From assembly GCA_963575745.1 (NCBI GenBank), contig CAUYUJ010005625.1:476205-540204 (forward strand): a DNA stretch of 64,000 nucleotides, read 5' to 3'. Shown here piece by piece: positions 10,245-20,613 of this stretch. How positions within the stretch are numbered: the stretch's first letter is position 1; the number at the start of each line of letters is the position of its first letter. Both the position numbers and the translations under genes were made by a program. The notes beneath the pieces are model-generated. The model was not told the origin of the DNA, ran no database searches, and saw only the letters and a list, made by a program, of their open reading frames with translations. Source of the DNA: Prorocentrum cordatum (Eukaryota; Sar; Dinophyceae; Prorocentrales; Prorocentraceae).

Positions 10245-10900
10245 CAAAAAACCCTTCCCTCCAAGTTCCCTGCACGTAATAATTTTCATTACGGGGTTGG
10301 CCCCATTGGAAGACAGCCGTCTGAGAATCTTCAGCATGCGAAGACGCCTTTCCTAGGACCTCAATGCCGGGGGACAATCTGGTTGTACGCCCTGGCAGTC
10401 CTGAACCGCGCTACAACACAGTTCCTGGGACTTCAGTGCCGCGATTCAACGTGATTGTTGTGTCCTGACCAACTTACCAAAACACCTCTCCTTGGACTTC
10501 AGCCATACAACCCCCTTGAACCTGTTACGCTGTTTTGAGACGCAGGTGCGCTGCCCTGCGGCGAGAGCCACATATTGAAAAGGCACCGTCCTCCAACCTT
10601 GCACTTGCTACAGTATTTTAAGACAGAGCTGCGCGGCGCAACGCGGTAGCAGCATGTGAAAATGGGCCGCCTTCCATCAAAGACATTGTTGCATTTTTTT
10701 TTTAAGACAACGGATGTGCGCGGCGCTGAGGCTGGAACTAAATTTTGAAGACGGGCCGCCCTCCATCGTTTCGTTGAATCTGTTCAAATGTTCAAGCTTC
10801 AGGGTCACACATATGGAGAAGTCTCAGGCGAAACGCCTGGTCCGCCCTACTGAAACGTCTGGGAGTGCGACAGGGACGAGTTATGGATAAGGACGCTGGG
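10245..10900 (+). repeat. Satellite R block 1 with leader and terminal domain
   Basis: A leader (10245-10500) is matched by 45510-45790. Then come about 80-bp tandem units of the type GTGCGCGGCGCTRAGGCGAG ... CCACATTTTGAAAA ... CCGCCCTCCATC. The block closes with TCTCAGGCGAAACGCC and CCGCCC, a terminator also seen at 49235-49320 and 52866-52960. No gene. Confidence 0.65.
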
Positions 10901-11339
10901 GGTGACGGCAGTCTGCATTGAGGTGCTGCGTAGCGGCAGTCGAACGACATGTTTGACCGCGCGCGTTTTGGAGTTTTTTTGCCCCGCGTCACCGTGCTCA
11001 GTAAGGCTCCTCACAGCAGCACTTTGACTCTACGATTTTCTCCTTCAGCGGAGAGTGGGGGTGGGATGGGACTGTTCGGAGCCCGGGGGGCGGGAGAGGG
11101 CGAACGGAGCGCGACCCGGGGCGGCAATCTGGAATGCTGCGGGGGGGGGGGGGGCGGTTCGGGCGGGGCAGAGGGGGGGGGGGGGAGGGGCAGGGTGCAG
11201 GCAGGGGTGCTTCGTGGGAGCCCTGCAGCCTCGTGCAGGGGCCTTCGCAGGGGCCCAGGGGGCCTTCTCAGGAGTCCCTTCTCTCTGGTTGGAGGGCTGG
11301 CCTCCCCCGCGCTCCCACCCTCTTTGCCCCGTGCGGCCA

Positions 11340-11484
11340 GCCTCCTTCCTCCCTCCTCTGGAGCCCTCTGCCGGCGCCTCCGTGGCCCGCCGCCCAGGGG
11401 GCAAGGTAGCCGAGGAGGCGATCTTCGACATCTTGTGGCCGATGCTGGTGCTCCTAGGGGGCTCTCTCTCTCTCTTTTTCTCTG

Positions 11485-11543
<59 letters not shown>

Positions 11544-11735
11544 GGAGAGGGCTGCTTGCTGCGCGTCTGCCTCTCTCGCGTTCGATCGCTCGCCTTCGCC
11601 AGGCTGCCACTCCTGGGACGCTGATTGGCATCGTCCCTGGTACAGTCGGGGCGTGCATCAAGACACTTTTCACCAGGGTACCTTGGATTTCGTCGCTGCG
11701 CGCGCTGTGCGGTGACTTCCCGCGGGCGTTTCCCC
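11340..11735 (+). CDS. Candidate two-exon coding segment, unknown function
   Basis: First segment (about 11345-11455) reads VARRPGGKVAEEAIFDILWP and continues MLVLLGG, a hydrophobic helix, with near-pure G/C third positions. A (CT)n(TA)n stretch (11460-11545) follows. A second segment in another frame (about 11590-11735) reads TLIGIVPGTVGACIKTLFTR and onward, after CGCCAG. The frame switch fits an intron containing the dinucleotide run, but exact borders are not clear. No family recognised. Confidence 0.35.
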
Positions 11736-11989
11736 TCCCCCCCCCCCGCCCCCCCTCCCACCAATTGCACCTCCCGCGTAGGAGAACATGTTTTTCGTCG
11801 CGGCGATAACGGACGTTTGGGGGGGGAGGGGGCGTGGTCGGGGGGGGGGAGAGCATAAAGTAACGCCCCCGCCCCCCAACGTGACAGACTGGTGCCGAAC
11901 GCACTGCGGCAGCGCCGGGGGACGCACTGGGGGGGGGGGAGCGTTAAGTGATGTGGGCGGGTGGAGGAGAGGGGGGAGATGGGGTATAA

Positions 11990-12278
11990 TGTACGCGATG
12001 GCCCAGAGGGTGTAACTAACAGCACTCTCTAGGTCTTCAGGGTTGGGTTTCTTACCACGGTTTCTTGCGGCCGCGCCCGCACTGTATGTCCTTGGATTTG
12101 AACTCTGGCCTAATTTGGGAGTATTCTGGCGCAAGATCGGCTCAACCTGCGGCTTCTTTTTGGGCACGTGCTTTGGCCTGCCCTTTGGCTTAAATCGCTT
12201 CTTGAATTGGCCCCGCATGCTGGTCTTAATCGCGCCCACTCGAATGTCCCAGGAGTCGACTCCTTGCCTTCGGGGCAT
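11990..12278 (-). CDS. Candidate basic protein N-terminus
   Basis: ATG at 12276-12278 with an in-frame TGA three codons upstream. Reads MPRRQGVDSWDIRVGAIKTS and continues Lys/Arg-rich (GQFKKRFKPKGRPKHVPKKK). Third-position bias is only moderate and the opposite strand is open too, so this may be spurious. Confidence 0.3.
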
Positions 12279-12540
12279 TTTCAGCTCTCATGCTGCATGT
12301 GAGGCCAGTGCCAGACTGTACCAATCGTTTGCTGAAAGTTTAGTTTTGGATTCACATAATGTCTTGTTCCAATAACCGAATGGTTTCCTTTGCGCTTCCT
12401 GTTAAGGGGACGGGCGGACACCTTCCTACTTCACGTTTTCACCCACCTCTTCCAAACCATGGGTGCGTAACTTCCCAGGGTGCGAGTGCACCGGCGGTAC
12501 TTCCAACGTACCCCCAGTACTTCCGCACAGACATTTGCAG

Positions 12541-12664
12541 GATTCCACGAAACGGCCTCGAGAGCGCCCTCGCAGCGCTCCAAACACGTGCCACGATGAT
12601 TCGCCCCGCTGTTGCCGTTGTGCGCCCCAAGGCCTCCAGACGCCTCGAGGCGGAAGTTCTTTGA
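12541..12664 (+). CDS. Candidate terminal exon
   Basis: Opens after ATTTGCAG|G (AG followed by G, the favoured dinoflagellate acceptor). Reads GLESALAALQTRATMIRPAV and ends TGA at 12662-12664. No family recognised. Confidence 0.3.
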
Positions 12665-13034
12665 AGCTGCGAGAATGTATGGCGGTTTCCCTTGAAATTC
12701 GCTACAGGGAGCTCAGACATCCGGCGTCTCAAAAAGTCGGAAAGAGCGCGTTTTGTGGGCGTTTGGAGGGGGGGGGGTTGGAACCAGACCCCCCCCCACC
12801 CCTTCCGTGACGGAGGGAGGGGGCGTTCGAACCCCCCCCCTTCCCTTCTCCTTCTCCTCGGGCCGGCGCCGGCGTCGGCGGCGGCTGGCGGCGGCGGCGG
12901 GGAGCGTCGATGAAGGCGACGTTTTCCTTTTCTGGGCTGGCGCCTGCGGCGGCTGGAGGCGGCGGCGGCGGAGAGCGTCGACGAGGACCACGGCGACGAC
13001 GATGACGACGACGAGGACGCACCGCCACCATGCC

Positions 13035-14621
13035 TTGGTTTTGGGTCAAAGTCCTAATGGATGCCTCCTGGGTTCTCGTCAGAAGGCTGTCGGGGCCTCT
13101 GAAGGGCATTTGTGAAGCCTCCTGGTGTGCATTTGGGCGTCTCTTGGTGCCTCTCTGAGGTGTTGGTGGTGGTGGGCTGTGGTGCTGGTGCTGGTGGCGG
13201 TGGTGGTGGTGGTTGTGGTGGCGGTGGTGGTGGTGGTGGTGTGGTGGTTGGTGGTGGTGGTGTTGTTGGTGATGGTGGTTATTGTAGTGGTTGTGGTGGC
13301 AGGCTGTGGTGCTGGTGGTGGGTTGTGGTGGTTTCTGGTGGTGATGGTGGTGATAGTTGTGGTGGTGATGGGTTGTGGTGGTGACGGTGGTGTCGGCGGT
13401 GGTGTGGTGGTTTGTCGTGGTGGTGTGTTGTGGTGGTGCTGGCGGTGCTGGTGGCGGTGGTGGTTGTTGTGGTGTTGGTGATTGTGGTGGTTTGTAGTGT
13501 GGTGGTGGTTGTGGTGGTTGGAGGTGGTGGTGGTGGTGGTCTGGTGGTTTGTGGTGGTGGTGGTGGTGGTGTGTTGTGGTTGTGGTGGTGGTGGCGGTGA
13601 TGGTGGTGGCTGTGGTGTGGTGGTTTGTGGTCGTGGTGGTAATGGCGGTGGTGGTGGTGGGGGGTTGTGGAGGTGGTGCTGGTGGTGGTGGTGGTTGTGG
13701 CGGTGGTGGTGGTGTTGTGGTGGTTTGTGATGGTGGTGGTGGCGGCGGTGGTATGTTGTTCTGGTGGTGAGGTGGTGGTTGTGGCGGTGGTGGTGGTGGT
13801 GGTGCTGGCGTGGTGGTTTGCGGTGGTGGCGGTGGTGGCGGTCGTTGTGTGGTGGTTTGTGGTGTTGTTGGTGTGGTGGTGTGTGGTGGCGGTCGTTGTG
13901 CTGGTGGTGTTGGTGGCGGTGGTTGTGGCGTCGTGGTGGCGGTGGTGGTGGTGGGTTGTGCTGGTGGTGGTGGTGGTGGGTTGTTGTGGTTGTTGTGGTG
14001 GTGCTGGTAGCTGTGGTGGTGGTGGTGGTTGTGTGGTGGTTGGTGGTGGTGGTGGTGGTGGGTTGAGGTGGTGGTGGTGGTTGCGGTGGTGGTGGTGGTG
14101 GTTGTGACGTGGTGGTTTGTCGTGGTGGTGGTGGTGGGATGTGGTGTTGGTGGTGGTGGTGCTGGTGTTGGTGGTGGTGCTGGTAGTGGTGGTGGGTGGT
14201 GGGCGGTGGTGGTGGTGGTGGTTTGTTGTGTTGGTGGTGGTGGTGTGGTGGTTTGTTGTGTTGGTGGTGGTTGGTTTTGGTGGTGGTGGTGGTGATAGTG
14301 GTTGTGGTGGTGTGGTGGTTTGTGGTGGTTGTTGTGGTGGTTTGTGGTGGTGGCGTTTTTGGTGATGGTGGTGGTGTAGTGGTTTGTGGTGATGGTGGTG
14401 GTTGTGGTGGTGGTGGGTTGTGGTGGTTGTGGTTGTGTGGTGGTTTGTGGTGATGGTTGTGGTGGTGTTGGTGTGGTGGTTTGTGGTGGTGGTGGTGGTG
14501 TGGCCTTCGGGCTTTCCCGCCACTGTGTTTTGGCTTCGGGTCAAAATTATAATGGATGCCACTTGAGGTCTCGTCAGAAGGGTTTCGGGGGCGGCTGAGG
14601 AGCATGTGTGAAGCCTCCTGG
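13035..14621. repeat. TGG array flanked by about 90-bp direct repeats
   Basis: About 1.36 kb of (TGG)n with TTG/TGT variants (13150-14510). It lies between direct repeats 13035-13125 and 14527-14621, which share GGGTCAAA, TAATGGATGCC and TCTCGTCAGAAG. Reading the other strand gives a 639-codon His/Pro/Thr frame, a repeat artefact in its middle. Confidence 0.8.
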
Positions 14622-14689
14622 ACCTTCCTGAGGGCATCTGGGTGGCTTTTGGGGACGGCGCCGAGTGCTGGGGGGGGGGTTGGGGCCCG

Positions 14690-15235
14690 GTTCGAAACGC
14701 GCCGCCGAATGTTCCCAAGGCAAGCGCCCGTGAAACGCGCTCTCACAAAAATCGAGGCGCCCGGTTTTTCCTCGTTTTCGGCCTCTGGAGGCTGGTTCTG
14801 GGCCCTGGGACCGTCAACGACGAGCGAGGATGAACAGCTGGCCCCGGGGGAGGTTGTTGAGAGTTCGGGGGCCCACCAGGCATCCCGGGCACACTCGCGA
14901 TGGCCCCCTTCTGTGGTATCAGCGGCTGCTGGTGGCCTCCATGTATTTCCGCCCGTCGCAGAGTTCTGCCACCCACGCGGTGAGCAAACATGACGCATGA
15001 GGCACAGTCAAGACGCCGAGCTAAGGACCGCTTTGGGCCCAGGAGGTGCTCTGGTTCCTGGGCCGCTCAGTTGATCTGGATCGGGGAACCGATTCGCGGC
15101 GGGGCGAGATTGAATCATCGTGCTTTTTTATATAACAAACATTCGGCCACCAGTAATTCTTTTCTCTGCCATCGTTTGGCCGTCTCGGGTCAGCACACCG
15201 CTTCTGCGCGGTATTCGCCCATCCTGCGTTGCTAG
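14690..15235 (+). CDS. Weak coding-like stretch, two frames
   Basis: 14700-14990 reads KRALTKIEAPGFSSFSASGG and STTSEDEQLAPGEVVESSGA in one frame. An ATG at 14990 opens MTHEAQSRRRAKDRFGPRRC in the next. Moderate codon bias, no splice sites identified, other strand also open. Confidence 0.22.
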
Positions 15236-15384
15236 TCTCTCGCTCGTAGCCGCTGCGCCCCGCGGGTCCGCCCTCTCGCGCACGCGCACGCGTGCCACGC
15301 TCGTCCGTTGGGTGTTCGATCGATGTCACGAACTGGCAACTAGCACCCATGCCTGTGCGACCCCTAGGTTTCTCAGGGTGGAAT

Positions 15385-15480
15385 TCCGTTGGGGCTATGG
15401 GTGTGTGTGTGTGTGTGTTGTCGGATGGGTGTCCCCGCTGGAACGCGGGCCCTCCCTCGGGTTCCGACAACCCGCGCCCA
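15385..15480. mobile_element. Element T copy 1 (foldback)
   Basis: GGGCTATGGGTGTG...GTTGTCGGA pairs with TCCGACAACCCGCGCCCATA. Second copy at 22868-22945. Confidence 0.5.
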
Positions 15481-15734
15481 TACCTCGACCGCCTTCATTT
15501 GCTTGCCCTTTCCAATTCCTCTTCCCATTATCGGCTTGAGCGCGTGTTGTTTCTGTTTCACCCCAGGCCCTCAGAACGCAACCGCCCGGCTTCCGCGCCA
15601 GAGGTCCCTGAAGACCGCCGGAGGCCGCCGGAGAGATCCGGAGGACCGCCAGAAAACCGAGGAACCCAGACATGCGATATCATTTATTCTTTCAATACGC
15701 GGTCCCTGGAAGTCCCGACGCTCCCCCCAGAGCG

Positions 15735-16262
15735 TGCAGGGTTCCCCCGGGGCCGTAGGCGACCCGAGGAGGAGGAGGAGGAGGAGGAGGAGGAGGAGGA
15801 GGAGGAGGAGGAGGAGGAGGAGGAGGAGGAGGAGGAGGTGGAGGAGGAGGAGGAGGAGGGGGGAGAGGAGGAGGAGGAGGAGGAGGAGGAGGAGGAGCAG
15901 GAGGAGGCGGAGGAGCAGGAGGAGGAGGCGGAGGAGGAGGAGGAGGAGGGGGAGGAGCAGGAGGAGGAGGAGAGGAGGAGGAGGAGGAGGAGGAGGAGGA
16001 GGAGGCGGAGGAGGAGGAGGAGGAGGAGGAGGAGGAGGAGGAGGAGGAGGAGGAGGGGGGAGGGAGGAGGAGGCGGAGGCAGAGGCGGAGGCGGAGGAGG
16101 AGGAGGAGGAGGAGGAGGAGGAGGGAGGAGGAGGGAGGGAGGAGGCGGAGGCAGAGGCGGAGGCGGAGGAGGAGGAGGAGGAGGAGGAGGAGAGGAGGAG
16201 GAGGAGGAGGAGGAGGAGGAGGAGGAGGATCAGGACGTTTCGCCTAAGCCCTTCGGAGGAGC
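15735..16262 (-). mobile_element. Element U copy 3 (inverted)
   Basis: Reverse orientation: CGGGGCCGTAGGCGACCCG, about 470 bp of GGA-type tract with AGGCGGAGGC variants, then CGCCTAAGCCCTTCGGAGGA. Same termini as 5128-5530. Confidence 0.7.
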
Positions 16263-16552
16263 CCTCCAGGGCCCGTTTTCTCATCCCGAGTCGCTTCTCG
16301 ATGCTCCCGGGGCCGGGCGGGGGCCCCCAGTCGCCGAAGGCGACGAGAAGCCTCCGTCCTGATGTCGTCGCTGCAGTCGGGTCGAGGTATAGGATCGAGG
16401 TCGTTTAAGGGAGGGCGCCCCGATGTTCTTCGTGCCTGCTGGATGTTCTCGTGCCCCCCCGGGGAGGCCGCCCTTGGGTGTTCTGTGCGTTTTGGCTGGC
16501 GGAGGGTCTCGTGCTCTCGGGAGGTGCTCTTCTGTCCTCGGTTCGACTGCAC

Positions 16553-16712
16553 ACTGGGAACCCCACGCCAGGAAACACCCCGCTGGCCTCCAGGGTGCCC
16601 TGGGTCTCTGGGGCTTCGATGGTTTTGCTGTGGGAAGCGTGACGCTCCCACCCACCCCCAGAATCGATGGACGCCCTGGGGCCTCAGGGTTGGGTCTCCT
16701 GTGGAAGGGCTC
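16553..16712 (+). repeat. Dispersed repeat C copy 2
   Basis: GCCTCCAGGGTGCCCTGGG, GGGGCTTCGATGGTTTTG and GAAGCGTGACGCTCCCAC are shared with 6098-6262 and 21317-21480. It ends at a GGAAG directly before the exon-like segment at 16713. Confidence 0.65.
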
Positions 16713-17044
16713 TGGTGGTCGAGCTCCTGCTGTCCGCCGCGTGTCTGGGGACCGCCAGAATCATGAGGGGAAAAAACTCAGACACAATTAATCGTCGATC
16801 CCCAAGAAAATGTAAGAAGATCTGGGAATTGGGCGGGAAGACAAAAACCTAGAACATGGGGGAAAATATGGGGAATCTTTCTATTTGTGTGTCTTTATTT
16901 GTGCGTCCCGGGGCCCCTCCACAGAAGACCGCCCCAAGGGCCGACCGCGGGGCCCGCGGCCGAGGGCGCTGCTCCTCCGCGCGCCGGCCAGGTGCAGCTC
17001 CTGCCCGCCTCGGCCGGCGTCGCGCTGGGCGTCGTGCCCAAGGA
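16713..17044 (+). CDS. Candidate gene segment split by intron-like element D1
   Basis: Exon a (about 16704-16764) reads ALVVELLLSAACLGTARI with almost all codons G/C-ended. Exon b (16925 to about 17044) reads RPPQGPTAGPAAEGAAPPRA then GQVQLLPASAGVALGVVPKD, again with extreme third-position bias. Removing 16765-16924 as a GA...AG intron joins AT|A in frame (Ile). Other acceptor AGs exist nearby. No protein family recognised. Sequence 17045-17320 stays open but loses conviction. Confidence 0.48.
16765..16924 (+). mobile_element. Element D1: introner-like, GA...AG borders
   Basis: Starts GAGGGGAAAAAACTCAGACA; contains AATTAATCGTCGAT, GGGAAGACAAAAACC and AATATGGGGAATC; ends TGCGTCCCGGGGCCCCTCC then ACAG. 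Flanked on both sides by strongly coding-like sequence in compatible phase. Other copies: 18050-18263, 23903-24069, 42701-42945, all in the same orientation. Confidence 0.65.
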
Positions 17045-17317
17045 CCAGGGGCAACGCCCAGGGGGCCCGGCCCCGCCTGGGTGCCCTGCCTCCTGCTTCC
17101 TCGGCCCCGTCGCTCTCTTCCACGTCTCGATGCTTCGGTCGTCCTCTGCTCCTCTCCTCCTGGGGGGCCGAGGTTCTTGTCGCCGCCGCCGCCGTCGAAG
17201 CCAGGGGGGGGCGGGGCGCGCTCCCCGGGCGCGCGGTGTGGCGGTGAGACGTTGTGTTTGGCGCGGAACGTCAGAAACGTCAGGGGGGGGGCCTGGCTCT
17301 GGCGGGTCGGCCACGTG

Positions 17318-17470
17318 CGGAGGGGATGCTTTTGAGAAGCGCCCCTGCTGCTTGGAAGGCGCGGGCCGTATCTCTAGATGTGGGGCCTGCGACTTCCAGG
17401 AAGCAGCCTCCTCCTAAGAGGAAGCCTTCCCCCCTCCTCCTACCCCCTTGTGCGCGCCGCCAAGGGGGCT
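17318..17470. mobile_element. Element E1 (foldback hairpin)
   Basis: Carries GGAAGGCGCGGGCC...GGGGCCTGCGAC around TCTCTAGATG, then AGCAGCCTCCTCCTAAGAGG. It folds along its whole length. Other copies 23458-23636, 57996-58172, 60178-60322. Confidence 0.55.
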
Positions 17471-17611
17471 CTTGGCACCGCTCGGGCGTGTCCACTTGTT
17501 CTCGGCAAGGGCCATCGAGGAGCATGTGAGGCCATCTGATGAAAAATACACGCGCGAATCCGGAAAACGCACGGGTAATGGACGTTCGAGCGATGGCCAG
17601 GGCTGGGTGGG

Positions 17612-17757
17612 GAAACATCGGCTTGCAATCGGCGATACGTCGCCGTTAGATCGGCGACCGGCCCCCGCCAGCAAATCTCAACGTTCCTGGGCGGGGTGTG
17701 ACTGTCAGATCCCCGTGGGCGATCCACGGGCGATTGGAGTCGATGCGTTCCCCCCCT
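17612..17757 (-). repeat. Dispersed repeat L (inverted copy)
   Basis: Reverse complement matches 2958-3125 and 33592-33760, including GCATCGAC, CCCGCCCAGGA and GGCGACGTATCGCCGATT. Confidence 0.55.
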
Positions 17758-17794
17758 TGAGCTCATTCTCGAAGGGCCAAACACAACATAGAGA

Positions 17795-18015
17795 TCAACT
17801 TTCGGAGGTCCGCGCCGTCGCCAGAGCCCTCTGGAGGAGGAGGAGAAGGAGGAGGAGGAGGAGGAGGAGGAGGAGGAGGAGGAGGAGGAGGAGGAGAAGG
17901 AGGTCCGCGCAGGTTTCTCATTCCTCCCGGGCGCCGCCCCTGGCGCGCTCCGCTTCGGCGCCGATCCGAGGCGTCCGCGCGGACCTCCGAGAGCGAACGC
18001 TCGTGCAGCTCTTTG
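17795..18015. mobile_element. Element N1 (TIR element with GGA tract)
   Basis: Left ACTTTCGGAGGTCCGCGC and right GGCGTCCGCGCGGACCTCCG are inverted repeats flanking a (GGA)n tract (17832-17905). It ends at GTGCAG immediately before an exon-like segment. Other copies 22278-22439 and 40026-40176, with short derivatives at 19185-19235 and 33975-34037. Confidence 0.5.
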
Positions 18016-18673
18016 CTGCGCTGCTGGGCCGGGCCGCCCCCTATCTCAGGAGGGAACAAAAACACACACACAGACACAATCAATCGTCGATTCCCCAGAA
18101 AATATAGGAACATATGGGAAGTGGGGGGGAACATATGGGAACATATGGGAAGTGGGGGGGAGGACAAAAACCCATAAAATATGGGGAAGTATGGGGAATC
18201 TGGTTATTTGTGTGTATGTGTTTGTGTGTCCTGGGGCCCCTTCACTACCGTTGCACCCGAGAGGACGAGGGCGACGTCGGCATCAAGATCGCGCTGGAGG
18301 CCCGCGCCGCGGTCTTCAGAGGGGCCCCGTTGGCCGGCGGCGGGCGCGGCTTCGGAGCGCACCGCTTGGGGGGCCCCCGCAGGGCGCGGTGACCACACCG
18401 TTCGGGTGAGTTCTCGAAGGTTTTCGCACGCTTTCGTCGATTGGTGTGTTCCATTCCTCCTCCTCCTCCTCCTCCTCCTCCTCCTCCTCCTCCTCCTCTT
18501 ACTCCTCCTCCTCCTCCGCAGTAGCTGCGCCTCGCCGAGAGCGTTCCGGGGGGTGCCTGGATCGTCCCGAAGGGCCGTTGGAGAGCCGAGTCACGACCCG
18601 AAAGCCAGCGCGTCCTTCCAACGTTCCGAAAGGGGGTCCAAGTATCGGAGGTGGACAGACCTCCTACCCTGAA
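18003..18673 (+). CDS. Candidate three-exon gene 3' end around element D2
   Basis: Exon a (about 18003-18049) reads LVQLFAALLGRAAPYLR. Exon b (18264-18388) reads DEGDVGIKIALEARAAVFRG and GAPLAGGGRGFGAHRLGG, one of the most strongly biased coding stretches in the window, with a GTGACC donor. A (TCC)n intron (18389-18523) ends CCGCAG, and exon c (18524-18673) joins in frame to stop TGA, reading SCASPRAFRGVPGSSRRAVG onward. The a-b join keeps frame only if the donor is the GA at 18054 rather than 18050. Exon c overlaps dispersed repeat S. Function unknown. Confidence 0.48.
18050..18263 (+). mobile_element. Element D2: introner-like
   Basis: Starts GAGGGAACAAAAACACACAC, with ATCAATCGTCGATTCCC, an internal duplication of ACATATGGGAAGTGGGGG, GACAAAAACCC and ATATGGGGAA; ends TGTCCTGGGGCCCCTTCACT and on to GAGAG. 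Confidence 0.65.
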
Positions 18674-18834
18674 ATGTTGATTAGTGAATTGTCAAATTTC
18701 GGTTCTCGAGAGGGCGCCGCGGCCGTCATTTTCCAGGCTTGCGCCCGCCAGGTTTGGGCCCGAGGTCGTTTTCACTAAACCACGTTCTACTAAAGGGGGG
18801 TCTGTCCAGCCCCGAAAGGAGATGGTGTCGCAGA

Positions 18835-18960
18835 GTCGCGCCGCATCGACGAAGCATCGGCGATGCGGCTCGGTGTGGAGCCCGATGTTCTCCACGCCGA
18901 CGTCGCCGATGCACCGCCGAGGTCGCGGTCGCATCGCGTCCAGGAGGGGGGCGAGGGCCA
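18835..18960. mobile_element. Element M, partial copy
   Basis: CGCCGCATCGACGAAGCATC, GGCTCGGTGTGGAGCCCGAT and GACGTCGCCGATGCACCGCC match 6810-6905. The outer terminal repeats are missing. Confidence 0.5.
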
Positions 18961-19316
18961 GGGGTGTAGACATGACTGCTGGGGCCCGTGGTATCTCCCC
19001 AGGTTTCCTGGCCCCCTTCTCTTTCAGCACGACCCCGGGCCCGCTCCCATTGCCGCACATGCCTCGGGCCACGACTGCGCACCCCCCTCTTGTGCGCCCC
19101 CCTCCGGGACACGCCCCCAGCGAGCGCCTCGCCCCGACCTGCAGGGGGGGGGGGGTCGGAGGCTCCTGGCAGCGGGGCCTCACGCTTCGGGCCCCGACGC
19201 CGATCCAAGGAATCCGCGCGGACCTCCGAAAGTTTACGTGTGTGTCGTCGGCGTCTTCTTCTCCTGGTTCCGAGGACACCTGCGGCGAGTCACCGCCGCC
19301 CCCTGCCTGTTGGAAG

Positions 19317-19386
19317 CGCCGATGTGGCAGAACTCTGTGGCCAGCGCTTTGGAAAACTATCGGACAAGGTGCTCCCCGAGGCGTAG
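19317..19386 (+). CDS. Candidate terminal exon
   Basis: After TTGGAAG the frame reads ADVAELCGQRFGKLSDKVLP and ends EA then TAG at 19384-19386, with RNY codons. A competing frame upstream (19240-19370) reads VYVCVVGVFFSWFRGHLRRV, so exon structure is unsettled. Confidence 0.33.
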
Positions 19387-19439
19387 TGGACCCCCCGCGA
19401 AATATTTTTCGGGAGGATGAGGGAGGGAGAGCATCAGGA

Positions 19440-19784
19440 GAGGGCGGATGCTGATGCTGATGCTGCTGATGCTGCTGATGATGAGGAGGAGGATGAGGAC
19501 GATGATGATGATGATGGTGGTGATGATGATGGTGATGATGATGCTGCTGCTGATGATGCTGATGCTGCTGATGATGATGCTGATGCTGCTGCTGATGATG
19601 ATGATGGTGGTGATGATGATGGTGGTGATGATGATGCTGATGATGATGCTGCTGATGATGATGCTGATGCTGATGATGATGCTGATGATGATGATGCTGA
19701 TGATGCTGATGATGGTGATGGTGGTGGTGATGATGATCATGATGCTGCTGATGATGATGATGGTGATGATGATGATGATGTTGC

Positions 19785-19822
<38 letters not shown>

Positions 19823-19950
19823 CTGATGATGATGATGGTACTGATGCTGATGCTGATGCTGATGCTGATGCTGATGCTGATGCTGATGATGATGATGATG
19901 ATGCTGCTGTTGTTAATGCTGCTGATGATGATGAGGAGGAGGAGGAGGGT
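19440..19950 (+). repeat. (GAT/GCT)n array
   Basis: GATGATGCTGATGCTG-type triplets. Asp/Ala- and Met-rich frames across it are artefacts. Confidence 0.9.
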
Positions 19951-19994
19951 GAGGAGGAGCAGGGTGAGGACCAACGTTATCAGCGAAGGTCAAT

Positions 19995-20032
19995 GCCGTG
20001 TTGGCTCAAGGTCAAGGTCATGTTGGCTCGAG
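19995..20032 (+). other. Possible relict spliced-leader pair
   Basis: GTGTTGGCTCAAG and CATGTTGGCTCGAG, 6 bp apart, each resemble the 3' two thirds of the dinoflagellate spliced leader (CCATTTTGGCTCAAG). Weaker than the cluster at 20614 and could be chance; it precedes it on the same strand. Confidence 0.35.
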
Positions 20033-20105
20033 ATCTGCGCAGCTTGGCTGGGCCATGCTCGGCTCTGGCCGCCGTGGAGCCACACATGCAAGGATCTTAG
20101 CTTAA

Positions 20106-20239
20106 GTCGGGTCGGGCCTGTCCCTTCACAAAAATCAACAGATAGTCAGGTGACGCGTTTTTGAGTATGTTTGACTATTTCGAGTATTGTTGGACAATTT
20201 GTATCGTGCAAAATCCGCCTGTAGGAGGACATGACCGAC
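20106..20239. mobile_element. Element J copy 1 (TIR element)
   Basis: Left GTCGGGCCTGTCCCTTCACA, right AATCCGCCTGTAGGAGGACA then ACCGAC. TTARGTCGGGC is the shared terminus. Other copies 57219-57360, 58301-58389, and a remnant at 60040-60072. Confidence 0.6.
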
Positions 20240-20344
20240 CTAATGTTAGGCATCACGCGAGGATCTCGAGGAGGCGCTGCTTCTTTTGAAGCGCTACTCG
20301 AGCAGTGTGGCCGAACGAAACAATGGAGTGCAGCATTTCAGTTG

Positions 20345-20582
20345 GTCGTCGTTTTTTTTCTTTATTGTTTTGCCGATCGGCGCGGGCCCTTGCACCCCCC
20401 CTCCCCCCCCCCTGGAGTGGATCTTGGCGTTTTTTGGCGCCTGTTTCCAGCAGGTGGAGCCTCTCCCCCATAGGACGCACCGTCGCAAACAGTCGCGCTA
20501 AGCAGAGGTCCAGAGCCAGACCCCCCCCTCCCCCCCCTTTTTCCGCCCAATGTCGAAACGCCGAATAAAAGAAAACGCTCAC
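20345..20582 (+). mobile_element. Element A copy 2
   Basis: GTCGTCGTTTTTTTTCTTTA to GAATAAAAGAAAACGCTCAC, with the C tract and CAGTCGCGCTAAGCAGAGGT. No clear target duplication remains. It sits 31 bp upstream of the relict spliced-leader run. Confidence 0.65.
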
Positions 20583-20613
20583 CATTTTTGCTGCTCCGCG
20601 CAGGAGTTCAATC

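Noticed and set aside
13079-14998. 639-codon His/Pro/Thr-rich frame on the minus strand
   Set aside because: Its middle is a pure TGG/CCA array open in several frames; only the flanks could be coding.
20288-20345. PPR-like helix (ALLEQCGRTKQW pattern) before element A
   Set aside because: Only one partial motif, low third-position bias, and a competing frame with better bias over the same bases.
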